Source of the DNA: an uncultured Alteromonadaceae bacterium
GTDB taxonomy: Bacteria; Pseudomonadota; Gammaproteobacteria; Enterobacterales; Alteromonadaceae
Length of the DNA stretch: 64,000 bases
Assembly: GCA_947501935.1 (NCBI GenBank)
Contig: CANMXU010000025.1
Coordinates: forward strand, 1 to 64,000
Reading direction: 5' to 3'
Below the pieces are notes generated by a model that worked only from the letters and a program-made list of their open reading frames with translations, was not told where the DNA came from and made no database searches. Within the stretch, counting starts at the first letter, position 1. Every line of letters begins with the position of its first letter. Positions 1-7,472 of this stretch are shown piece after piece. Position numbers and translations under genes: made by a program.

Positions 1-26
1 TGAGTCATGTTCACACCTTAATTTAA

Positions 27-154
27 TGGAATAATTATCCCTTATTAAAGTGTGCGGTGCCATTAGAGCAGATCATTAAATTACTGTTTGGCTCAAGTAT
101 ACAAGAAGATAAATTTGTACTCATTGATCGTAACGGTAATATTAGTTATCAGTA
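27..154 (+). pseudogene. Possible remnant of a coding region, unknown
   Basis: A stop-free stretch of 42 codons follows an in-frame TAA at 24-26 and ends at a TAA at 152-154. Its end reads FVLIDRNGNISYQ, which weakly resembles the strand and turn near the C terminus of thioredoxin-like or Sco-type proteins. There is a GTG at 57 but no ribosome binding site, and the fragment is far too short for such a domain. It may be the decayed 3' end of a gene lying left of the window, or chance. I assign no function. Confidence 0.2.
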
Positions 155-623
155 AATAATTTAATTACCTGACTTTTAGCTGCTAACACCGAGAATTTCT
201 TTTTAAAGCTATTTCAGTTTATGCAAAGCGATTTATAAATAGTATGCTTGCATAGATACTGGTCATCCAGTTTAAACAAATGTACTATAAGTTAAGAGGG
301 CTTAATTTTATCTATCTAAACCAGTAGAATTTAATTTATTGATTTTAATTCTAAAGTTCACTAGAAATACTGGTTTTAGCTCAGTAGTAATGAAGATAAT
401 ATATTGCCATTGATAAATGTAACTAATTTGTATTGTTAATGTTTCGTTTGAATTTTATAATGATCAATATTATTTTTCTAATAGACATTAGGGCAAAGGA
501 TTGCACGTTATTAATGTGAACTTGCAATTTTGTAAACGATAATTCATTTTCAAAAGCATAAACGCAAAAGTTTAATTTCTATAAGTCGCTAGCTATTTTT
601 TGAAAGAAGTGGAATTTATTTAT
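155..623. other. AT-rich intergenic region without recognisable gene
   Basis: About 470 bases of strongly AT-rich sequence with stops in all frames. I see no credible ORF, RNA gene, repeat or terminator here. It presumably contains the promoter of the diguanylate cyclase gene downstream, but I could not pick a convincing -35/-10 pair. Confidence 0.5.
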
Positions 624-722
624 ATGCTAAATGCTTTACTCCATATCACCATTATGTTTTTTCTTCGACATTCTCCTCGTCGTTCAGTTCTCTTTATCGC
701 TTTAGGAGAAATGAGTGAATAA
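624..722 (+). CDS. Possible 32-aa leader ORF overlapping the next gene's start
   Basis: An ATG at 624 opens 32 codons, hydrophobic at first, then basic (MLNALLHITIMFFLRHSPRR). It ends at TAA 720-722, eight bases inside the next gene, which starts at GTG 715. The AGGAG at 704-708 that serves the downstream gene lies inside this ORF. The arrangement would permit translational coupling. The ORF's own ribosome binding site is weak (AGTGGA at 608-613). It may be a real leader peptide or chance. Confidence 0.25.
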   Translation: MLNALLHITIMFFLRHSPRRSVLFIALGEMSE

Positions 723-2430
723 TACCAAACCTAAATTAGCTTACTTAGCGGTTAGTTTATTTCTATTGGTTACTATCATCACCGCTTATTTTGAAATTAA
801 AGCCATTCGAGCAGATCTTATCCATTCTAATGCTGTGGCTTATAGCAATATTCTACATTCCACTGAAGGGGCTTTACACCGTTGGTTTAATGAAAAAAGT
901 TTAGCAGCAGCGCGTTTAATAAAAGGTAAAACGACTTTTGAGAAAAAAATTGTCACATTAATTAAAGAAAGTGAAGTGGGCCTTGAAACTAGACGTTCTA
1001 ATACCCTTCATCAGGCGATAAAAAAAGTATATGTGAAACTTTTCTCTTATAAAAAATCAACTAAATTTCGCTTAAAGTCAGGGTTTAGTAGTTATTATTT
1101 TATCAATTATGAAGGGCTTACCGTTTCATCGCTAAATGACAAAGAAATAGGTCAGCTAAATCCTATTATCAGTAGCTTTCCTGACGTTCTACGCAGAGGT
1201 TTTGCTGGAGAAACCGTTTTTGTAGCGCCAGTTAGCGTTGAAACCAGTCGCAATAGCTCTGTTGCCAGTGTGTTTTTTATTACGCCAGTTGAAGATGAAA
1301 ATGAAGAAGTTGTCGGTTTATTTGCTGCAGGTATGTTAGTTGATGAAACCTTTAGCGAAATTATTGACCTAAGCCAGCTTGGTGAAACGGGAGGGGTATT
1401 TGCTTATGATAAAAATTACCGCCGAATAAGTCGCCGTAGTACAGGTGACGATCTTTTATTAACACCTATAACTTCTTCAGAAGAAATGCTAAGCGATGAA
1501 TTTTTAGCACAAGTAAAGCAAGATAAAGAGATTAAAGCCAAAAATGTGACTGAATCTATACACCTTGCTCGATTTGGAGGCGTAGATAACCAGCATCAAA
1601 TATTAACTGAAGATTATACTAGCCATACTGGGGAGCAGGTGGTCGGTTTATGGTCTTGGGATGATACGCTAAATATCGGTCTCGCCTTTGAAATTTCGAC
1701 AGCTGAAGCCTATGAAACCTTAGACCGCGTTATTTGGCGAAGTATTTTTCAATTAATTGTTACTATTTTCATGTCGTTATTAATGGTTGCGCTAATTTTC
1801 CGTATTCATAGAAACTATCAGCTAGAAGTTAAAGCGGAGCATGAGCTCCTTGAAGAGAAAGTAAAAGAACGAACTCAAGACTTAGAAGCGGCACAAACAG
1901 AATTACAAAAACAAGCATCTACTGATAAATTAACCGGCATCGCTAATCGCCGTTTCTTCGACCAACATATAGATCAACTAATTAAAGCATGTCGGCGAAA
2001 TAACGAAGTTATCGCTTTATTATTATTAGATGTTGACGGTTTTAAATTATTTAATGATAACTATGGCCATATAGCTGGCGATGAGTGTTTACACAAAATA
2101 GGGCGATTTCTTAAGCAATCAGGCATTGCTGATAGGCCAGGAGATCTTGTTTCTCGATATGGTGGAGAAGAGTTCGCGATAATACTAGCCAATGCCAGTA
2201 AAGAGCATACTTTAGAAGTTGCTGAAACAATCCGCGCAGGTATTATTGAGTTAGCGATTGAACATCAATTCTGTCCGTTAACAGAGCTTGAAGTTGTTAC
2301 TGTTAGTATTGGCGTTTGTTACCAACTAGTTGGTACATCATCAGACAGTAAAAGTATTTTAGAAGCTGCGGATGCAAATCTTTATCAAGCTAAAGAGATG
2401 GGGCGAAACCGTGTTTACTTTAGCGACTAA
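715..2430 (+). CDS. Membrane-bound diguanylate cyclase (GGDEF)
   Basis: This protein is predicted to make c-di-GMP from two GTP in response to an extracytoplasmic cue. It has a TM segment at about residues 9-27, a periplasmic sensor of about 310 residues of the CACHE-like size class, a second TM at about 343-362, and a charged coiled coil (EEKVKERTQDLEAAQ). The GGDEF domain carries GGEEF at 483-487 and a product-inhibition I-site RPGD at 474-477, so it should be catalytically active and feedback-inhibited. The start is GTG 715 with AGGAG six bases upstream; an ATG at 711 runs into a stop after three codons. The ligand is unknown. It stands alone, not in an operon with the tRNA downstream. Confidence 0.88.
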   Translation: MNNTKPKLAYLAVSLFLLVTIITAYFEIKAIRADLIHSNAVAYSNILHSTEGALHRWFNEKSLAAARLIKGKTTFEKKIVTLIKESEVGLETRRSNTLHQAIKKVYVKLFSYKKSTKFRLKSGFSSYYFINYEGLTVSSLNDKEIGQLNPIISSFPDVLRRGFAGETVFVAPVSVETSRNSSVASVFFITPVEDENEEVVGLFAAGMLVDETFSEIIDLSQLGETGGVFAYDKNYRRISRRSTGDDLLLTPITSSEEMLSDEFLAQVKQDKEIKAKNVTESIHLARFGGVDNQHQILTEDYTSHTGEQVVGLWSWDDTLNIGLAFEISTAEAYETLDRVIWRSIFQLIVTIFMSLLMVALIFRIHRNYQLEVKAEHELLEEKVKERTQDLEAAQTELQKQASTDKLTGIANRRFFDQHIDQLIKACRRNNEVIALLLLDVDGFKLFNDNYGHIAGDECLHKIGRFLKQSGIADRPGDLVSRYGGEEFAIILANASKEHTLEVAETIRAGIIELAIEHQFCPLTELEVVTVSIGVCYQLVGTSSDSKSILEAADANLYQAKEMGRNRVYFSD

Positions 2431-2546
2431 TTGCACTCATAACCTGATAAAATTACGCTTAACCGACGAGTAGATAAAGTTTTGTGCAATTTTTGCTGCT
2501 TTTATAGCAAAGTTAATATTTATTGCTAAAATATGCGAATTAATAC

Positions 2547-2575
2547 TTTACAAACCCCCTCACAGTATTTAATAT
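2547..2575 (+). promoter_or_regulatory. Sigma70-type promoter of the tRNA-Ser gene
   Basis: TTTACA at 2547-2552 and TAATAT at 2570-2575 are separated by exactly 17 bases. They are followed by the GC-rich discriminator CGCCCCGC, typical of stable-RNA promoters under stringent control. Transcription would begin near 2582, about 30 bases before the mature tRNA end. Confidence 0.75.
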
Positions 2576-2611
2576 TCGCCCCGCTTTAACGCAACAGCGT
2601 TTAAGCACTTA

Positions 2612-2702
2612 GGTGAGATGGCTGAGTGGTCGAAAGCACCGGTCTTGAAAACCGGCAAGGGTTTGTAGCCCTTCTAGAGTTCAAATCTCTATCTCACCGC
2701 CA
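2612..2702 (+). tRNA. tRNA-Ser, anticodon UGA
   Basis: This is a full class II tRNA. The 7-bp acceptor stem pairs GGTGAGA (2612-2618) with TCTCACC (2692-2698). The discriminator G is at 2699 and CCA is encoded at 2700-2702. The anticodon stem CCGGT/ACCGG encloses loop CTTGAAA with anticodon TGA at 2646-2648, which reads UCA serine codons. The long variable arm is GGGTTTGTAGCCC-like, and the T arm is TAGAG-TTCAAAT-CTCTA. The 3' part of this gene is copied repeatedly in the array immediately downstream. Confidence 0.96.
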
Positions 2703-3202
2703 CATTCAGAAAAGCTCGTTACGAAAGTGACGGGCTTTTTGCTTTTTATACTTTCAATAAAGTAGCGTTGGGTTTGTAGCACTAAGCCAGCAAGTAGAGT
2801 TCAAATCTTTATCTCATCGCCACATTCAGAAAAGCCCGTTACGAAAGTGACGGGCTTTTTGCTTTTTATACTTTCAATAAAGTAGCGTTGGGTTTGTAGC
2901 ACTAAGCCAGAAAGTAGAGTTCAAATCTTTATCTCATCGCCACATTCAGAAAAGCCCGTTACGAAAGTGACGGGCTTTTTACTTTTTATACTTTCAATAA
3001 AGTAGCAGTGGGTTTGTAGCACTAAGCCAGCAAGTAGAGTTCAAATCTTTATCTCATCGCCACATTCAGAAAAGCCCGTTACGAAAGTGACGGGATTTTT
3101 GCTTTTTATACTTTCAATAAAGTAGCAGTGGGTTTGTAGCACAAAGCCAGCAAGTAGAGTTCAAATCTTTATCTCATCGCCATATTCAGAAAGCCCGTTA
3201 CG
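2701..3202 (+). repeat. 120-bp tandem repeats carrying tRNA-Ser 3' tails and terminators
   Basis: Four units of exactly 120 bp start at 2701, 2821, 2941 and 3061, with a partial fifth from 3181 to about 3202. Each unit holds the terminator hairpin and then a decayed copy of the 3' part of tRNA-Ser: a variable-arm piece GGTTTGTAGC, T-arm TAGAGTTCAAATCTTTA and acceptor end TCTCATCGCCA. Units differ by only a few bases, so the amplification is recent or homogenised. The units contain no ORF. The layout recalls the E. coli tyrT locus, where repeats containing the tRNA 3' end follow the gene and yield the rtT RNA; that likeness is by architecture only. Confidence 0.93.
2710..2740 (+). terminator. 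Rho-independent terminator of tRNA-Ser (first of a series)
   Basis: A stem of about 13 bp (AAAAGCTCGTTAC / GTGACGGGCTTTT) closes on a GAAA tetraloop and runs into T residues. The same hairpin recurs at 2830-2860, 2950-2980 and 3070-3100. The copy near 3095 has a C-to-A change in its right arm (CGGGATTTTT), and the last copy near 3190 is broken off. Confidence 0.85.
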
Positions 3203-3464
3203 CCATTAGCTAATTTCTTGTGTTATATCCAAACCCTATATTTATTTCTGATTATTTAACTTGCAGATAAGTCGTTGTTTCTTAATAACGAGTGAAAAAT
3301 GTTCTGTTCACTAGCTATGAGATATTTTGTTACAACCATTATAAATTTATTTTTGATAAAAAACTTAAACGAAAGCAGTCTAATTTATTGTTTTTAAAGT
3401 ATTTGTTTTTATGTTTTTATATATTTGAAAGTTAAGCATATAAAAATCTTTTATCTAGCTTGCG

Positions 3465-3489
3465 AAAGCCTAAATTTGTTTTAGGCTTT
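3465..3489 (+). promoter_or_regulatory. Perfect 10-bp hairpin in the leader of the chemosensory operon
   Basis: AAAGCCTAAA (3465-3474) and TTTAGGCTTT (3480-3489) form a perfect inverted repeat with a 5-base loop. It ends 34 bases before the first start codon of the cluster. A short T-rich stretch follows. It could be a weak terminator or attenuator, or a leader mRNA structure. Confidence 0.45.
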
Positions 3490-3523
3490 ATTTAATGGAT
3501 TAAGCATTTATAAAAGGATTTTA

Positions 3524-3805
3524 ATGTTCAAACTACCTGCCGAATTAACGATCTCTCAAGTTCAAGCTTGTAAAAACCAATTACTGGAGCTTATTGATGA
3601 GTCAGATGAAATCTATTTGGACGACAGTGATGTTGTTCGAATAGATACGCTTGGTGTTCAACTTCTGCTCGCATCAGTTCATTACATCGCATCTAAAAAT
3701 AAAGTATTGCATTGGCAGTCGACATCTTCAGTGATCATAAAGAGCATTGAACAACTTGGCTTAGATGACGCTATTTTAAATAAATATTTTGTCACACAAA
3801 TTTAA
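3524..3805 (+). CDS. STAS-domain protein of the chemosensory cluster
   Basis: A 93-residue single STAS domain of the anti-anti-sigma type. The core motif reads RIDTLGVQLLLA, with Asp41 and Thr42 where antagonists of the SpoIIAA/RsbV type carry Asp and the phosphorylated Ser. Thr42 is therefore a possible phosphosite. The start has AAGGA five bases upstream. It is the first gene of a run with cheY 18 bases downstream and cheA after that, so it probably acts with the array or with the partner-switch proteins further down. The serine kinase for it could be the HATPase domain encoded at 13089-14816; that is inference. Confidence 0.82.
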   Translation: MFKLPAELTISQVQACKNQLLELIDESDEIYLDDSDVVRIDTLGVQLLLASVHYIASKNKVLHWQSTSSVIIKSIEQLGLDDAILNKYFVTQI

Positions 3806-3823
3806 TTATAGAAGGACCTAACT

Positions 3824-4186
3824 ATGACCACAATTTTGGTTGTTGATGATTCTAATTCGATACGAGATATGGTGAGCTTTACCCTAAAAAGTGCAGGTTA
3901 TAACACTGTCGAAGCCAACGATGGTGTGCAAGGGTTATCTAAAGCGGGTGACAATACTGTTGATTTAGTTATTTCAGATGTGAACATGCCTAACATGGAC
4001 GGGATCACGCTTTGTCAAGAATTACGTAAACTACCTGATTTTCGTTTTACGCCAATTTTAATGTTAACAACTGAAAGCTCAGGGGAAATGAAACAAAAAG
4101 GCAAAGCTGCAGGTGCTACAGGTTGGCTTGTTAAGCCTTTTAATCCTGAAAAGTTGTTATCAACAATTAAACGTGTGGTTAGGTAA
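3824..4186 (+). CDS. cheY: Single-domain response regulator CheY
   Basis: A 120-residue receiver domain with no output domain. The acidic pair is Asp8/Asp9, the phosphoacceptor is Asp52 (in VISDVNMPNMDG), the switch Thr is at 82/83 (LMLTTES), and the conserved Lys is Lys104 (VKPF). It should receive phosphate from the CheA encoded five bases downstream and carry the signal to an output. No flagellar switch gene lies in the window, so the target (motor or other) is not shown. Confidence 0.92.
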   Translation: MTTILVVDDSNSIRDMVSFTLKSAGYNTVEANDGVQGLSKAGDNTVDLVISDVNMPNMDGITLCQELRKLPDFRFTPILMLTTESSGEMKQKGKAAGATGWLVKPFNPEKLLSTIKRVVR

Positions 4187-4191
4187 ATATT

Positions 4192-6390
4192 ATGACCATA
4201 GATCTCTCTCAGTTTGTACCTACATTTTTGGAAGAAAGTTTCGAAGGCTTAGCGTTAATGGAAGCTAGCTTACTTGATTTAGAAAATGGCGATAGTGAAA
4301 CAATTAACTCTATTTTTCGAGCTGCTCATTCTATTAAAGGCGGAGCAGGTACCTTTGGTTTTAGTGATGTTTCAGAATTTACTCATCTGGTTGAAACATT
4401 ATTAGATGAAATGCGTGATGGTCGCCGAGATATAAAGCCCATAGATATCGAGCTATTATTAGAATCGGTCGATTGTATACGGCTAATGATTGAGGCGATC
4501 AAAGATGATGTTTCATTTGAAAAAACTAAAATTGAACAAATAGCCCGCTTGTTAACTGAAACTCTAGCAGTAGGGGTTACCACAGCTAAAAGTGGCACTG
4601 TTGACCCGAAAGACAATAATGATAATTTAGTCGTTGATGAACCAATAAATTTACAAGAATCAAGTGATGAAAAAGTTAAGTGGCTGATCAAGTTTATTCC
4701 TGAACATCATCTTATTCAAACGGGTAATGATCCCTTATTGCTGTTTAATGCCCTAGCGGATTTAGGAGAAGTAGGTGTAGTTGGTTTTTCTACCGATCTA
4801 CCGTCATTAAGTGATATTGACGCTGAAGAAGTATACCTAAGCTGGGAGTTATCCTTAGTAACTACAGCAAGTCAAGCTGAAATTATCGAAGTATTTGAGT
4901 GGGTTGAAGATGAATGTTTATTAACGCTTACTCGAGTAGCTTCTGCAGAAGCTGCTATAAAAAACGTTGCTGCACAGCCCTATGTAGAAACACAAGCTTC
5001 AATAGTTTCAGCTGAACCTGCTGAGACAGCAAGAACGGCGGTAGTTACCAATGAAGCTGATATAAAGCTAGAACAAACTTCAGTCGCTTCGGCCATAGAG
5101 AATGTTTCTGTCGTTTCAGCTAAAACTTCAGAGCCTAGCAGCCCAACCAAAGCTAAAGCTGATGCTGGCTCTATTAGAGTTGGCGTTGATAAAGTTGATA
5201 GTTTAATTAATTTAGTTGGTGAACTCGTTATTACCCAATCGATGTTATCGGAATTAGGTAACGACTTCGATTTGTCGAAAATTGAAAAGCTTTCTAGTGG
5301 TCTTGAACAGCTGTTGCAAAATACCAAAGAGCTGCAAGAAAGTGTTATGCGAATTCGTATGTTACCCATAAGTTTTGCTTTTAATCGTTTTCCGAGATTA
5401 GTGCATGACTTGTCTAATAAAACGGGTAAAGCGATAGAGCTTATTACTCAAGGTGAACAAACGGAACTCGATAAAACGGTAATGGAACAAATTGGCGACC
5501 CGCTTACGCATTTAGTCAGAAATGCTATAGACCATGGCATAGAGCCCGCCGAGGTTCGTCTTGCTAATAATAAACCTGAAAAAGGCACAGTTGCGTTAAA
5601 TGCTTACCATCAGGGGGGCTCTATTGTTATTGAAATTAATGACGATGGTGGAGGCATTAATCGCCAAGCTGTTTTTAATAAAGCCGTCGAAAAAGGCATT
5701 GTTGACGTAAATAGCACCTTAACTGATAGCCAAGTATTTGATTTAATTTTTGAGCCGGGTTTTTCGACCGCGGAGAAGGTTAGTGATATTTCTGGTCGTG
5801 GTGTTGGTATGGATGTAGTGAAAAAGAATATCCAAGCTTTAGGCGGTCGTATTCAAGTCGAATCTAAGCAAGGCATAGGTACAACCGTTAAGATAAATTT
5901 ACCGCTTACATTGGCTATTCTTGACGGGCAGTTAGTTAAAGTCGGCAGTGAAACTTATATTATTCCGTTAATTACCATTGTTGAGTCGTTGCAAGTTCGC
6001 ACTGATTTTATTAATCGGGTATCAGGCGATATGGTGTTATACCGTTTGCGAGAAGACAATGTACCTGTTATCCCAATTTACAAACTGTTTAACATTGAAG
6101 CTGTAATAACCGAAGTTGAAAATGCGCTATTAGTAGTTGTTGAAGCTGATGGGCAAAAGATAGGCTTGTTAGTGGATGATTTATTAGCACAACAGCAAGT
6201 GGTTATTAAAAGCTTAAATGATAACTACCAACAAGTTGAAGGGATTTCCGGCGCAACGATTTTAGGTGATGGTTCTGTTGCTATGATTTTAGATGTGCCC
6301 GGTATGATAACCATGGCATTACGCAGCGCTCAACAATATCAACCGCATAATCATCAAGCTCAACCTCAGTTTGAAGGAGTTCAGCCATAA
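4192..6390 (+). CDS. cheA: Chemotaxis histidine kinase CheA
   Basis: This 732-residue kinase phosphorylates CheY and CheB under receptor control. In order it has: an HPt domain with phosphorylated His46 (AAHSIKGGAGTFG); a P2-like domain at about 160-250; an Ala/Val/Ser-rich linker; the P3 dimerisation helices from about 326 (VDKVDSLINLVGELVITQ); an ATPase domain with N box HLVRNAIDHGIEP near 435, G1 box DDGGGIN near 483 and GRGVGMDVV near 534; and a C-terminal CheW-like domain from about 573. All catalytic motifs are intact. Its stop codon shares a base with the start of the first cheW. Confidence 0.96.
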   Translation: MTIDLSQFVPTFLEESFEGLALMEASLLDLENGDSETINSIFRAAHSIKGGAGTFGFSDVSEFTHLVETLLDEMRDGRRDIKPIDIELLLESVDCIRLMIEAIKDDVSFEKTKIEQIARLLTETLAVGVTTAKSGTVDPKDNNDNLVVDEPINLQESSDEKVKWLIKFIPEHHLIQTGNDPLLLFNALADLGEVGVVGFSTDLPSLSDIDAEEVYLSWELSLVTTASQAEIIEVFEWVEDECLLTLTRVASAEAAIKNVAAQPYVETQASIVSAEPAETARTAVVTNEADIKLEQTSVASAIENVSVVSAKTSEPSSPTKAKADAGSIRVGVDKVDSLINLVGELVITQSMLSELGNDFDLSKIEKLSSGLEQLLQNTKELQESVMRIRMLPISFAFNRFPRLVHDLSNKTGKAIELITQGEQTELDKTVMEQIGDPLTHLVRNAIDHGIEPAEVRLANNKPEKGTVALNAYHQGGSIVIEINDDGGGINRQAVFNKAVEKGIVDVNSTLTDSQVFDLIFEPGFSTAEKVSDISGRGVGMDVVKKNIQALGGRIQVESKQGIGTTVKINLPLTLAILDGQLVKVGSETYIIPLITIVESLQVRTDFINRVSGDMVLYRLREDNVPVIPIYKLFNIEAVITEVENALLVVVEADGQKIGLLVDDLLAQQQVVIKSLNDNYQQVEGISGATILGDGSVAMILDVPGMITMALRSAQQYQPHNHQAQPQFEGVQP

Positions 6391-6911
6391 TGGATATTCA
6401 ATCATTAGTTGATAATGTTCCCGTAGAAGGAGAGTACTCACTTGAAGGTATCGATTTTATTACCAGTGGCGAGCAGTTTTTAACTTTTCAGCTTGCTCAA
6501 GAGCAATACGGCGTAGATATATTATGTGTTGAAGAAATTCGCAGCTGGGAGCAGCCAACTATCATTCCTAATTCACCATCCTATATTAAGGGAGTTATTA
6601 ATATGCGCGGTATAATTGTGCCTATTATTGATTTACGGATGAAGTTCAGTATAGGAGAAGCTGTATATAACGAAACAACAGTTGTTGTAGTGCTCACGGT
6701 AGAAAATAAACATATTACGCGCACTATTGGGTTTGTTGTTGATGCAGTTTCTGATGTGTTAAATGCTGAAGAAAATGAGATTTTAAATGCGCCAGTTTTT
6801 GGCGGGTGTATATCGCAACATTATATAAAAGGCTTAGTTAATGTTGGCGACAATATTGTCACCTTGCTTAATGTACAAGCGTTGCAAAGCATAGAGCCAC
6901 ATAAGCATTAA
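6390..6911 (+). CDS. cheW: CheW adaptor, first copy
   Basis: A 173-residue CheW domain that couples receptors to CheA. It has a 25-residue N-terminal extension, then the typical core (FLTFQLAQEQYGVDILCVEE; IKGVINMRGIIVPIIDLR). The A of its ATG is the last base of the cheA stop codon, which implies translational coupling. A second, shorter CheW follows 30 bases downstream; the two are clearly different in sequence, so this is not a recent duplication. Confidence 0.93.
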   Translation: MDIQSLVDNVPVEGEYSLEGIDFITSGEQFLTFQLAQEQYGVDILCVEEIRSWEQPTIIPNSPSYIKGVINMRGIIVPIIDLRMKFSIGEAVYNETTVVVVLTVENKHITRTIGFVVDAVSDVLNAEENEILNAPVFGGCISQHYIKGLVNVGDNIVTLLNVQALQSIEPHKH

Positions 6912-6941
6912 GCCTATTAATATTTAGCACAGGGAATTGTT

Positions 6942-7427
6942 ATGGAGCACGAACAAGAATATTTAACGTTTAAGCTTAATGGTGAAGAATATGGTGTTGA
7001 TATTTTATCCGTACAGGAAATTAGAGTGTGGAGCTCTGTTACCGAATTACCAAATAAGCCTAACTATTTAAAAGGGGTTATCAATTTACGAGGCGTAATT
7101 ATTCCTATTATCGATTTACGCCTGCGTTTTGGTAAAGAGCCGCTGCCCTATAATGAACAAACCGTTACTATTATTTTACGTGATCATAACAGCGATAAAA
7201 ATATGGTGGTTGGTATTGTCGTTGATGCTGTATCAGAAGTGTATAAGTTTGCTCTGCAGTCTATTCGTCAAGCACCAGAGTTTGGTAGCCAAATAGATAG
7301 TTGTTTTTTAAAAGGGTTGGCAACTGTTGAAGGTAAATTGATTATTCTTTTAGATAATAATGCCTTATTAAATCAAGATGAGCTTTATAGTTTTGAACAA
7401 CAAGTATTGGAAGTAGCTTGTGAGTAA
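6942..7427 (+). CDS. cheW: CheW adaptor, second copy
   Basis: A 161-residue CheW domain without the N-terminal extension of its neighbour (YLTFKLNGEEYGVDILSVQE; LKGVINLRGVIIPIIDLRLRF). AGGGA lies upstream of the ATG. Paired CheW proteins in one operon are common in arrays where one adaptor forms CheW-only rings or serves a particular receptor; which applies here cannot be read from the sequence. Confidence 0.93.
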   Translation: MEHEQEYLTFKLNGEEYGVDILSVQEIRVWSSVTELPNKPNYLKGVINLRGVIIPIIDLRLRFGKEPLPYNEQTVTIILRDHNSDKNMVVGIVVDAVSEVYKFALQSIRQAPEFGSQIDSCFLKGLATVEGKLIILLDNNALLNQDELYSFEQQVLEVACE

Positions 7428-7472
7428 ATAGTTAGTTAAGTAACGAAAAATATCTCAATGGAGTGCAGATAA

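Noticed and set aside
371..395. A stretch resembling a tRNA D arm (TTTTAGCTCAGTAG)
   Set aside because: No acceptor stem, anticodon arm or T arm can be formed around it; chance similarity in AT-rich DNA.
2761..3182. Additional tRNA-Ser genes in the 120-bp array
   Set aside because: Only the variable arm, T arm and acceptor 3' strand are present; D arm and anticodon arm are missing and the acceptor has a mismatch, so these are tails and not genes.
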